Positions 1-7,595 of a DNA stretch of 64,000 nucleotides are shown piece by piece. A program made the translations under genes and the position numbers. The notes below the pieces were generated by a model. It was given only the letters and a program-made list of their open reading frames with translations, had not been told where the DNA came from and made no database searches. Each line of letters opens with the position of its first letter. The stretch's first letter is position 1. Source of the DNA: Variovorax sp. V213 (GTDB lineage Bacteria > Pseudomonadota > Gammaproteobacteria > Burkholderiales > Burkholderiaceae_C); the NCBI RefSeq assembly GCF_041154455.1, contig NZ_AP028664.1:4155001-4219000 (forward strand), in the 5' to 3' direction.

Positions 1-293
1 ATGGCTGTGCAGATCACGGCGCTCACCGCCGCGAGCCACAGGCTGTTGAAGGCCGACTGCACAAGTGCGGGATTGTCGAGGTAGCGCGCGAAGTTCGCGA
101 GGCCGACGAAGGCGCCCGCGCGGTCGAAGAAGCTCTGGCCGACCAGTGCGCCGACGGGCAGCGCCACGATCACGACCAGCAGCAGCACGAGCAGCGAGAC
201 GGCCGCGCCCGTCAGCCAGCGCTCACGGTCGAAAGCGCTGCTGCGCGCCATCGCCATCGGCCGGGCGGCGATGGCTTCGGGGGGGCTGCTCAT
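1..293 (-). CDS. 2-aminoethylphosphonate-type ABC transporter permease (partial, C-terminus off window)
   Basis: Only the first ~97 residues are present; the gene runs off the left edge. A hydrophilic N-terminus of ~27 residues precedes a strongly hydrophobic membrane segment (about residues 31-52, rich in Leu/Val), then a segment with the GLANFARYL pattern seen at the periplasmic entrance of FbpB/PhnV-type permeases. The ATG at 293 lies 3 bases beyond the TGA stop (297-299) of the upstream ATPase, so the two are co-transcribed. Role by context: the membrane channel of the importer formed with the ATPase and binding protein that follow. The substrate assignment rests on the neighbouring HD-oxygenase and binding-protein family; an Fe3+-type importer is the main alternative. 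Confidence 0.8.
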   Translation of the reverse strand, partial: MSSPPEAIAARPMAMARSSAFDRERWLTGAAVSLLVLLLVVIVALPVGALVGQSFFDRAGAFVGLANFARYLDNPALVQSAFNSLWLAAVSAVICTA

Positions 294-296
294 GGC

Positions 297-1370
297 TCAG
301 TGCGCCAGGACCGAGAGTGCATTCAGGGGCAGTTGGATGTGCACCATGCTGCTGGGCACCAGCGGCTCGTCTCCACCGTTGCGCGCATCGGCGGGCAGTT
401 CGGCCTCGATCTCGATGCCCAGCGGTTCGCAGGCCAGCCGCGCCGAAGTGCGGTTGCCGAAGAATTCCGTATCGAGCAGGCGCGCCGCGAAGCTGTTGGC
501 GCCGAGCTCGGTGCCGAAGCGCCTGACCACCACGTGCTCGGGGCGGATGCCTACGGTGGCCTGCGAACCGACGCTCAGGTTGCCCGGTGCGCAGAACAGT
601 TCGCTGTCGCGCACCCGCACCTTGCCATCGGCCAGCACGGTCGCGGGCAGCATGTTCATGCGGCCGACGAAGCCCGCCACGAAGCGGGTGCGCGGTTCGC
701 GGTACAGCTCGTCGGGCGTGCCTGCTTGCTCGATGCGGCCGTTGTGCATCAGCACCACGCGGTCGGCCATCGAAAGGGCTTCTTCCTGGTCGTGCGTGAC
801 CATGATGGTGACGATGCCCAGGCGTTTTTGCAGCGAACGGATCTCGCTGCGCAGGCTGGCGCGCACCTGCGCGTCGAGCGCGGAGAGCGGCTCATCGAGC
901 AGCAGCAGGCGCGGGTTGGGCGCGAGCGCGCGCGCCAGTGCGACGCGTTGCTGCTGGCCGCCCGAAAGCTGCACCGGGTACTTGTCGGCGTGCGCGGCGA
1001 GGCCGACCAGGTCGAGCATCTCGCGCGAGCGCTTGGCCATCTCGCGCGCGAGTGCGCCGGTGGGGTGCAGGCCGTAGGCGATGTTCTGCGCCGCCGTGAG
1101 GTTGGGGAACAGCGCATACGACTGGAACACCACGCCGAAGCCGCGCGCCGCGGGCGGCAGGCCCGCGATGTCCTGCCCGTCGAGCAGGATCTGCCCGCCG
1201 TCGGCACGCTCGATGCCGCACACGATGCGCAGCAGCGTGGTCTTGCCGCAACCCGAGGGACCGAGCAGGCACACGAATTCGCCGGGCTCGATGTCGAGAT
1301 CGATGCCATCGAGCACGCGGGTGGCGCCAAAGGACTTGCCGATGCCGCGAAGGGAAAGGAAGCTTGTCAT
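297..1370 (-). CDS. 2-aminoethylphosphonate-type ABC transporter ATP-binding protein
   Basis: 357-residue importer ATPase. Walker A GPSGCGKT is at residues 37-44, the LSGGQQQR signature at about 135-142, and Walker B LLLLDE at 155-160, followed by a D-loop (SALD). The ~100 residues after the nucleotide-binding fold form a TOBE-like regulatory tail, as in PotA/FbpC/PhnT proteins. It energises uptake through the permease encoded next to it. The gene lies between the binding protein (stop at 1393) and the permease (start 293), all on the minus strand, giving the order binding protein, ATPase, permease. The family is secure; the substrate is inferred from the divergent phosphonate oxygenase. Confidence 0.88.
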   Translation of the reverse strand: MTSFLSLRGIGKSFGATRVLDGIDLDIEPGEFVCLLGPSGCGKTTLLRIVCGIERADGGQILLDGQDIAGLPPAARGFGVVFQSYALFPNLTAAQNIAYGLHPTGALAREMAKRSREMLDLVGLAAHADKYPVQLSGGQQQRVALARALAPNPRLLLLDEPLSALDAQVRASLRSEIRSLQKRLGIVTIMVTHDQEEALSMADRVVLMHNGRIEQAGTPDELYREPRTRFVAGFVGRMNMLPATVLADGKVRVRDSELFCAPGNLSVGSQATVGIRPEHVVVRRFGTELGANSFAARLLDTEFFGNRTSARLACEPLGIEIEAELPADARNGGDEPLVPSSMVHIQLPLNALSVLAH

Positions 1371-1392
1371 GTGCTGTCGCCGGGATGCACGA

Positions 1393-2427
1393 TCACATCG
1401 GCTTCTTTTCCGACTTCGATTCGTAGCGCTTGGACCATTCCGTCAGGATGCGGTCGCGGTTCGCGGCAGCCCAGGTGAAGTCGTTCTTGGCGAGCAGCTT
1501 CTCGACGTCGCCCGGCACGAATTCGAGTTTCTCCTGGATGCCCGGCAGCGCGAGCACGGCGAAGTTCTTTGCGTAGAGCTCGTTGGCCTGCTTCGTCACG
1601 GCCCAATCAGCGAGCGCCTTGGCGGCGTCCTGCTTCTTGCTGGTCTTCATGATGCCGGTGGCTTCCATGTCCCATCCGAGGCCTTCCTTCGGCAGCACGA
1701 TGTCGATGGGCGCGCCGTCGCGCTTGGTCTTGTTGGCGCGGTACTCGAAGGACATGCCGAGCGCGAACTCGCCGGCGCCGGCCTGGCGGCAGGGCTTGCT
1801 GCCCGACTGGCTGTAGATGCCGATGTTCTGGTGCAGCGCGTCCATGTACTTCCACGCCTTTTCTTCACCCATCATCTGGATCCAGCCCGACACCATCAGG
1901 TAGCCGGTGCCCGAGGCCGCGGGGTTGGGCATGGTGATCTGGCCCTTGTAGACAGGGTTGGTCAGGTCGGCCCAGCTGGTGGGCTTGGGCAGGCTCTTCT
2001 TCTGCGCTTCGGCGGTGTTGAAGCAGATGGCCGACGACCACACGTCCATGCCGACCCACTTGGGCGGGTTGGCCGCATCGCGCATGGTGGGCTTGATGGC
2101 CTCGAGGCCCTTGGGCGCGTAGGGCTGGAGCATGCCTTCCTTGTCGAGCAGCATCAGCGAGGTGGCGGCCAGGCCCCACACCACGTCGGCTTGCGGGTTG
2201 GCTTTTTCGGCCAGCAGCTTGGCGGTGACGATGCCGGTGGAGTCGCGCACGAACTTCAATTCAATGGCCGGGTTTTCTTTTTCGAACGCAGACTTGTACG
2301 CCTGCACCTGGTCGGCTTCGAGCGCGGTGTAGACCAGCAGCTCGGTGCGGCCCTGGGCCGAAGCGGCAAAGGCCAGCGAGAGCAGAGCGGCCGGCACGGC
2401 AGACCAGCGGATAGAACGACGCAGCAT
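1393..2427 (-). CDS. 2-aminoethylphosphonate-type ABC transporter substrate-binding protein
   Basis: 344-residue periplasmic binding protein of the iron/AEP/polyamine family. The start at 2427 gives a clean signal peptide: basic MLRRSIRW, a hydrophobic core, and an AAS-AQG cleavage region near residue 25. The mature chain begins ELLVYTALEADQ, typical of Fbp/PhnS proteins. Later features include MPNPAASGTGYL and DWAVTKQANELY, both usual in this family. A GAGGG sequence lies about 12 bases upstream of the ATG. In-frame upstream codons would add an arginine-rich non-signal stretch, so the internal start is preferred. It captures the solute, probably 2-aminoethylphosphonate, for the two downstream proteins. 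Confidence 0.86.
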   Translation of the reverse strand: MLRRSIRWSAVPAALLSLAFAASAQGRTELLVYTALEADQVQAYKSAFEKENPAIELKFVRDSTGIVTAKLLAEKANPQADVVWGLAATSLMLLDKEGMLQPYAPKGLEAIKPTMRDAANPPKWVGMDVWSSAICFNTAEAQKKSLPKPTSWADLTNPVYKGQITMPNPAASGTGYLMVSGWIQMMGEEKAWKYMDALHQNIGIYSQSGSKPCRQAGAGEFALGMSFEYRANKTKRDGAPIDIVLPKEGLGWDMEATGIMKTSKKQDAAKALADWAVTKQANELYAKNFAVLALPGIQEKLEFVPGDVEKLLAKNDFTWAAANRDRILTEWSKRYESKSEKKPM

Positions 2428-2648
2428 GGGGAAACCCTCGGAAATGAAGACGGAGCGGGACGTACGCGGAAGAAAGTACCCACGGCAAGCGCCATGAACG
2501 CGGCGATGCTGGCAGCGGCGTGTGACAGGCATTTGTCAGAAGGCACGCGCCTGCGTGGCGCTTGTGGGGGCTTCGTCATGTCCTTGTCACTGCGATGCTC
2601 GAAGCTGGGGTGCCGCCGCCTCGCGCGGACCGCCTTCGTTTCGGATCC
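2428..2648. promoter_or_regulatory. divergent promoter region, phosphonate importer / HD oxygenase
   Basis: This 221-bp interval separates the minus-strand importer operon from the plus-strand HD-domain oxygenase, so both promoters must lie here. It contains an inverted repeat TGACA-N6-TGTCA at 2523-2538, roughly central, which could be an operator. No regulator gene adjoins it within the window. The inverted repeat is seen directly; its function is inference. Confidence 0.35.
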
Positions 2649-3209
2649 ATGACACTCGACCTCGCCGAGATCGCCCGCCTGTTCGCCGAACGCGGCGGAG
2701 TCGCTTATGCGGGCGAGCCGGTATCGCAGCTCGAACACGCGCTGCAGTGCGCATGGCTTGCCGAGCAGGCCGGCGCGGGCGACGCGCTGGTCACCGCATC
2801 GCTGCTGCATGACCTCGGGCACCTGCTGATCGCCGAGCACCAGACGCTGTCGCGCTCGCCCACCGAACTGGGCATCGACGACCGCCACCAGCACATCGCC
2901 ATGCCCCTGCTGCGCGGAGCCTTCGGCGCCGAGGTGCGCGAGCCGATCCGCCTGCACGTGGATGCCAAGCGTTACCTTTGCGCGACGCGGCCCGACTACT
3001 TCTCGCAACTCTCGCCAGATTCGGTGCGCAGCCTGGCGCTGCAAGGCGGTGTGATGGATGCCCAGACGGCGCAGCGCTTTGCCGATCAGCGCTGGGCCGG
3101 CGACGCGGTGCGGCTGCGCCTTTGGGATGACGAGGCGAAAGTGGCCGGGCTCGAGACGCCGACGCTCAGGCATTTCCTGGAGACCGCGGCACGGGTCATG
3201 CTGCGCTGA
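2649..3209 (+). CDS. phosphonate degradation HD-domain oxygenase (PhnZ-like)
   Basis: 186-residue HD-domain protein. The sequence shows Y20 and E23 (VAYAGE), H30 (QLEHALQ), the HD pair H54-D55 with H58 (LLHDLGH), H80 and H82, H103 (RLHVDAKRY) and a late Asp near 160. This order and spacing match the diiron ligands and the Tyr/Glu lid pair described for PhnZ, which oxidatively cleaves (R)-1-hydroxy-2-aminoethylphosphonate to glycine and phosphate. The start at 2649 is chosen because the upstream in-frame extension lacks family similarity. It is divergent from an AEP-type importer, supporting a role in phosphonate use. Its usual partner, the hydroxylase PhnY, is not in the window and may lie beyond the left edge. 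Confidence 0.83.
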   Translation: MTLDLAEIARLFAERGGVAYAGEPVSQLEHALQCAWLAEQAGAGDALVTASLLHDLGHLLIAEHQTLSRSPTELGIDDRHQHIAMPLLRGAFGAEVREPIRLHVDAKRYLCATRPDYFSQLSPDSVRSLALQGGVMDAQTAQRFADQRWAGDAVRLRLWDDEAKVAGLETPTLRHFLETAARVMLR

Positions 3210-3315
3210 GCACTTTTCGAGGTTCCGGGCGGGGCTTCAGGCCCGTTTAAGGAACATTTGACTACCATGGTTCCTCACGATGTCCGGCGCACCCGCGCCC
3301 ACCGAGGAAATCTGC

Positions 3316-5106
3316 ATGTCTTTATCCGTCCCGGCGCGTGCCGCCACGTTCGCCCAGGTCCTGCGGCGCGTTTTCGCGCTTGCGGCGCCCTACTTCCGTT
3401 CCGAGGAGAAATGGCGCGCACGCGCCATGCTGCTGGGCATCGTCGCGCTGAACCTGTTCTATGTGTACGTGGCCGTGCTGGGCAACCAGTGGTACGGGCG
3501 CTTCTACGATGCGCTGCAGAACAAGGACTCGGCTGTCTTCTGGCGCGAGGTCGGCGTCTTCGGCTGGATCGCCTTCGCCAACATCGCGGTCCAGGTGCTC
3601 AAGTTCTATGTGACGCAACTGCTGCAGCTGCGCTGGCGCACCTGGATGACGCGCGATTACCTGTCGCGCTGGATGTCCGACCGGACCTTCTATCACCTCG
3701 AACTCGCGCGCTACGCCCAGAACGACGGCCATACGCCGGACAATCCCGACCAGCGGATCCAGGAGGACATGCAGATGTTCACCGACTACACGATGTCGCT
3801 GTCCATGGGCCTCCTGAACGCGGTGGTCACGCTCGTGAGCTTCGTGGGCATTCTCTGGGGGCTGTCGGGCAACTTCGATCTCACGTTGAGCGGAACCACC
3901 TACCAGATCGCGGGTGCGATGGTCTGGCTGGCGGTGGTGTACTGCGTGGTCGGCACGGTCATCACGCACTACATCGGCCGCCCGCTGATCGGCACCAACT
4001 TCCGGCAACAGCGCTTCGAGGCCGACTTCCGGCACCACCTGGTCCGGGTACGCGAGTACAGCGAGGCCATTGCGCTGGACAAGGGCGAGAAGGTCGAGCA
4101 CGGCCAACTCGACCTGCGCTTCGGCAGCGTGCTGCGCAACTATCTGGTGCTCATCAAGCAGCAGAAGAACCTGATCACTTTCACCGCCTTCTTCGGGCAG
4201 GCCGCCGTGATCTTTCCATTCATCGTGGCCGCACCGAGGTTCTTCAGCGGCGCGATCCAGCTCGGCCAGCTGATGCAGATCTCGTCGGCCTTCGGCAAGG
4301 TGCAGGATTCGCTCAGTTGGTTCGTCGACAACTACGACCGCGTGGCCGTCTGGCGCGCCACCACCGACCGGCTCACCAGCTTCGACGATGCCATGCGCGC
4401 CCATGCGGCCCAGAGTCAGGCGCTCGACCGCGACGGCACCGCGCCCGCGCTGCAAACCGGCGATCTCGGCGTGGCGCTGCCCAACGGCACCTCGCTCCTC
4501 TCGGGCGCGGCGCTGGCCGTGAAGCCGGGCGACAGCGTGCTGTTGCAAGGCCCATCGGGCAGCGGCAAGTCGACCCTGTTTCGCACCTTTGCCGGCATCT
4601 GGCCGTTTGCGCGCGGCCACGTGAAGGTGCCTGAAGGCGCGGTGTTCATGCCGCAGCGGCCCTACGTGCCGGACGGCACCCTGCGCAACGCGCTGGCCTA
4701 CCCCAATCCGGCCGAGAACTACAGCGACGCCGAGCTGCGCCAGGCTCTCGTCGACGCGCTGCTGCCCGACCTGGTGAACCGGCTCGACGACAGCGATGTC
4801 TGGAGCCAGAAGCTCTCGGGTGGCGAGCAGCAGCGCCTGTCCATCGCGCGCGTGCTGCTGAAGAAACCGTCATGGCTTTTTGCCGACGAGATCACCAGCG
4901 CGCTCGATGCCGAGGCCGAGGGCGTGCTCTACAAGCGGCTCTCCGACCGGGTGAAGGCCGCGGGCGGCGCCATGGTGTCGATTGCGCACCGCGCGGCGGT
5001 GGGCGACTTCCACAACCAGCGTTGGACACTGGTGCCTCAGGCCGACGGCGCACCGGCCGGCAGCGCACGCTACCGGCTCGAAACCTCGGCCTCCCCAGCT
5101 TCTTAA
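3316..5106 (+). CDS. SbmA/BacA-like (YddA-type) ABC transporter ATP-binding/permease protein
   Basis: 596-residue fused ABC protein. The N-terminal ~330 residues form the membrane domain, with at least four clear hydrophobic spans and the ABC_membrane_2/SbmA-like motif ARYAQNDGHTPDNPDQRIQE. The C-terminal ~200 residues are the nucleotide-binding domain: GPSGSGKST Walker A, LSGGEQQRLS signature, LFADEITSALD Walker B and D-loop. Start chosen at 3316 because GAGGAA sits ~8 bases upstream; a start at 3280 would add 12 residues. Relatives move peptides, cobalamin or long-chain acyl compounds; the substrate here is unknown. Its last four bases overlap the convergent queC gene. Confidence 0.85.
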   Translation: MSLSVPARAATFAQVLRRVFALAAPYFRSEEKWRARAMLLGIVALNLFYVYVAVLGNQWYGRFYDALQNKDSAVFWREVGVFGWIAFANIAVQVLKFYVTQLLQLRWRTWMTRDYLSRWMSDRTFYHLELARYAQNDGHTPDNPDQRIQEDMQMFTDYTMSLSMGLLNAVVTLVSFVGILWGLSGNFDLTLSGTTYQIAGAMVWLAVVYCVVGTVITHYIGRPLIGTNFRQQRFEADFRHHLVRVREYSEAIALDKGEKVEHGQLDLRFGSVLRNYLVLIKQQKNLITFTAFFGQAAVIFPFIVAAPRFFSGAIQLGQLMQISSAFGKVQDSLSWFVDNYDRVAVWRATTDRLTSFDDAMRAHAAQSQALDRDGTAPALQTGDLGVALPNGTSLLSGAALAVKPGDSVLLQGPSGSGKSTLFRTFAGIWPFARGHVKVPEGAVFMPQRPYVPDGTLRNALAYPNPAENYSDAELRQALVDALLPDLVNRLDDSDVWSQKLSGGEQQRLSIARVLLKKPSWLFADEITSALDAEAEGVLYKRLSDRVKAAGGAMVSIAHRAAVGDFHNQRWTLVPQADGAPAGSARYRLETSASPAS

Positions 5107-5807
5107 GCGCGGGAGGCGTAGCGCTCCCAGCCCTTCTTGCGCAGGTCGCAGGCGGGGCATTCGCCGCAGCCGTAGCCCCAGGCCTGGCGATGCTCGCGGT
5201 CGCCGAGATAGCAGGTGTGGGTTTCTTCCACGATGAGTTCGACCAGCGCCTCGCCGCCCAGGCGCTCGGCCATCTGCCAGGTCTCGGCCTTGTCGATCCA
5301 CATCAGCGGCGTCTCGATGACCAGGCGGCGCTCCAGGCCGAGCGACAGCGCGAGCTGCATCGCCTTCATGGTGTCGTCGCGGCAGTCGGGGTAGCCGGAA
5401 AAGTCGGTCTCGCAGACGCCGGTGACGATCACCTGCAGGCCGCGCCGGTAGGCCAGCGCACCGGCCAGGGTCAGGAACAGCAGGTTGCGTCCGGGCACGA
5501 ACGTGTTGGGCAGGCCGTCGGCCTGCATTTCGAAGGCCACCTCTTCCGTCAGCGAGGAGCCGCCGAGCTGGGCAAGTGCCGCCAGCGTGAGCACGTGGTC
5601 TTCGCCCAGGCGCGGGGCCCAGTCGGGAAAGCGCTGGCGCATCTTCGTGAGGATGGTGCCGCGCACGTCGAGTTCGACGCGGTGCCGCTGGCCGTAGTCG
5701 AAACCCAGCGTCTCGACGCGCTGGTACTTCGAAAGCGCATCCGCGAGGCAGGTGGTCGAGTCCTGGCCACCGGAAAACAGGACGAGGGCGGTGGTGTGCA
5801 AGGGCAT
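5103..5807 (-). CDS. queC: 7-cyano-7-deazaguanine synthase QueC
   Basis: 234 residues, the normal length for QueC. It converts 7-carboxy-7-deazaguanine to preQ0 with ATP and ammonia in queuosine biosynthesis. The PP-loop ATP motif SGGQDS is at residues 12-17. The C-terminus carries the zinc-binding cysteines in CYLGD, GCGECPAC and DLRKKGW. It stands alone here without queD, queE or queF and runs convergent with the ABC gene (4-bp 3' overlap). No preQ1 riboswitch was recognised in the ~160 bp upstream. Identification is strong. Confidence 0.95.
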   Translation of the reverse strand: MPLHTTALVLFSGGQDSTTCLADALSKYQRVETLGFDYGQRHRVELDVRGTILTKMRQRFPDWAPRLGEDHVLTLAALAQLGGSSLTEEVAFEMQADGLPNTFVPGRNLLFLTLAGALAYRRGLQVIVTGVCETDFSGYPDCRDDTMKAMQLALSLGLERRLVIETPLMWIDKAETWQMAERLGGEALVELIVEETHTCYLGDREHRQAWGYGCGECPACDLRKKGWERYASRA

Positions 5808-5971
5808 TTCGCTTCAACGGGGGGCCGTTGCCGGTTCAAAGCGTCGATTTTCGCAGCCCGTGGGACGCAGCGTCGCGCGGGGGCAACAAGAGAGACCGCC
5901 GGGACACGTTCAGTGCACCACAAAAGTACTCTGCCGGGGCAAAATCCGCTCCCTCGGAGGAGGCCGCCAAA

Positions 5972-7075
5972 ATGCGCGAACAAGGGTCGATCCACGACCT
6001 TGACGACTATCTGCAAACACGGAATTTCGCAGCGCTGGACGGCCTGCGAGCCGTTGCCGTCTTCCTCGTTTTCGGATTTCACTTCGGCGGCCCCAGCTGG
6101 GACAAGTTCTCCGGCTGGCTGGGCGTGCATGCCTTTTTCGTGCTCTCCGGCTTCCTGATCACCACCTTGCTGCTGCGCGAGCGCGATGCCACCGGCACGG
6201 TGTCGCTGAGGGCGTTCTACATCCGGCGCGCGGCCCGCATCCTGCCGCTCTACTTTCTCGTCTATCTGCTGGTGCTGGGCCTGAGCTTCGTCGCCCAGGG
6301 CGCGGCGTGGCAACAGATGAAGGCGGCCACGCCCTACTACCTCACGCTGCTGAACGAGCTCGCCGACTTCGCGCCGCTCCAGATGACCTGGACCCTGGGC
6401 GTCGAGTGGAAGTACTACCTCCTGTGGCCGGCCGTGTTCGCGCTGTTCGGCTCGACCTGCGCCTCGCGCTTCGGAACCGCGGCATGCGGCCTTGCGCTGC
6501 TGGCCGCGGTCTGGATGACGGGCGCTCACCCGTCCTGGTTTTCGCCCTGGCACTACCTCGGAATGCTGGTCGGCTCGATGGTGGCCATCGCGATGCATTC
6601 GCGCAGGACCTTTGGCTGGATGCGCATTTTCATGACGCAGGCGGCAGCCCTTGCGGTTGGGCTTGCGCTCGTCGCCGTGCACCGCAAATCGCTGGCCATC
6701 TCCGCTTGGATCGGCCAGCCGCAGCTGATCGCGATCTACGTGCTGCTGGTGGGCATGCTGCTGCCTGCGCTGGTTGCGAACACCTGGTTGCGCCGCGTTC
6801 TCTCGTCGCGTTTTCTTCTGTTCGTGGGACGCCGTTCGTACGCGATGTACCTGGTGCAGTACCTGGCCGCCCAAGCCGTGATCGGCATGTCGCCCGCCAC
6901 GGTCGCAGGGCCCTTGCTGCTGTTCGCGTCCTTCGGCGTTGCACTCGTCGCATCCGATTTTCTGTACCGCCGGTTCGAGAAGCCCATCACCGACTGGGGC
7001 CAGCAGCGCGCCAGGGCCACAGGGCAGCAGGCGCGTGCACTGCCCGCCGCGCCGGGCGGCGCCGCGTCGGCCTGA
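5972..7075 (+). CDS. acyltransferase 3 family membrane protein (OafA/YrhL-like)
   Basis: 367-residue integral membrane protein. The start at 5972 is supported by a strong GGAGGAGG ribosome site at 5956-5963. The first membrane span holds the family signature LDGLRAVAVFLVFGFHF with the catalytic-type histidine; RRAARILPLY follows, then about nine further hydrophobic segments. Family members transfer acetyl or other acyl groups to cell-surface sugars or lipids. The C-terminus ends in a hydrophilic Ala/Gln-rich tail. No polysaccharide gene cluster adjoins it, so the acceptor cannot be named. Confidence 0.85.
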   Translation: MREQGSIHDLDDYLQTRNFAALDGLRAVAVFLVFGFHFGGPSWDKFSGWLGVHAFFVLSGFLITTLLLRERDATGTVSLRAFYIRRAARILPLYFLVYLLVLGLSFVAQGAAWQQMKAATPYYLTLLNELADFAPLQMTWTLGVEWKYYLLWPAVFALFGSTCASRFGTAACGLALLAAVWMTGAHPSWFSPWHYLGMLVGSMVAIAMHSRRTFGWMRIFMTQAAALAVGLALVAVHRKSLAISAWIGQPQLIAIYVLLVGMLLPALVANTWLRRVLSSRFLLFVGRRSYAMYLVQYLAAQAVIGMSPATVAGPLLLFASFGVALVASDFLYRRFEKPITDWGQQRARATGQQARALPAAPGGAASA

Positions 7076-7100
7076 ATCCGTTCGCGCTGGCCGTGCGCTT

Positions 7101-7595
7101 TTAAAGAAAGCGCTCGAGCAGCTTGCGCGAGGCGCGGTCGAGCACCTTCACATCGGGAATGCGGAACTGCACGCCATGCGCGCTGGCGATCAGCAACGCG
7201 CCGCCCTCGAGCCGGCGGATGTCTTCCTCGGCCTTGAGCACGAAGCTGGTGTCGCCGCGGTCGGTGCTCACCGTCCAGGTGCTGGGCACGCCGAAGCTCG
7301 ACACACCGTGCAGCTTCAGCAGCGTGGGCGCGAAATCACGTACCGCCAGTTCCTGTTCGAGCAGTGCGCGGGTCGGCGGCGGCAGCGCTTCGACGCGGTC
7401 GATCCAGACCAGCTCGCGACCCTCGCTGCCGACCAGCGACACGCCTTCGCCGGGCGCACTGAGCGGAAAGGCCCGCACGGGCGTGACGCCGACGTGGCGC
7501 TCGCCCTGCGCATCGGTCAGCACCAGCCGGCCGAAGGAGTCGCGCTCGAGATCGAAAACGGGAAGAGGGGTGGTGTTGTCGTTGGGGGTGCTCAT
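7101..7595 (-). CDS. cyanophycin-metabolism-associated DUF1854 protein
   Basis: 164-residue soluble protein with no signal peptide, matching the DUF1854 family (LERDSFGRLVL near the N-terminus; STDRGDTSFVLKAEEDIRRLEGG later). Its ATG overlaps the stop of the upstream ABC gene in a TGATG arrangement, so translation is probably coupled. DUF1854 proteins co-occur with an ABC transporter and cphA genes in Burkholderiales, which is the basis of the name. Its biochemical role is not known; an accessory or regulatory subunit of the transporter is my inference. Confidence 0.82.
   Translation of the reverse strand: MSTPNDNTTPLPVFDLERDSFGRLVLTDAQGERHVGVTPVRAFPLSAPGEGVSLVGSEGRELVWIDRVEALPPPTRALLEQELAVRDFAPTLLKLHGVSSFGVPSTWTVSTDRGDTSFVLKAEEDIRRLEGGALLIASAHGVQFRIPDVKVLDRASRKLLERFL

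Noticed and set aside
5808..5971. preQ1 riboswitch upstream of queC
   Set aside because: No compact hairpin followed by an A-rich tail near the ribosome site was seen on the minus strand.
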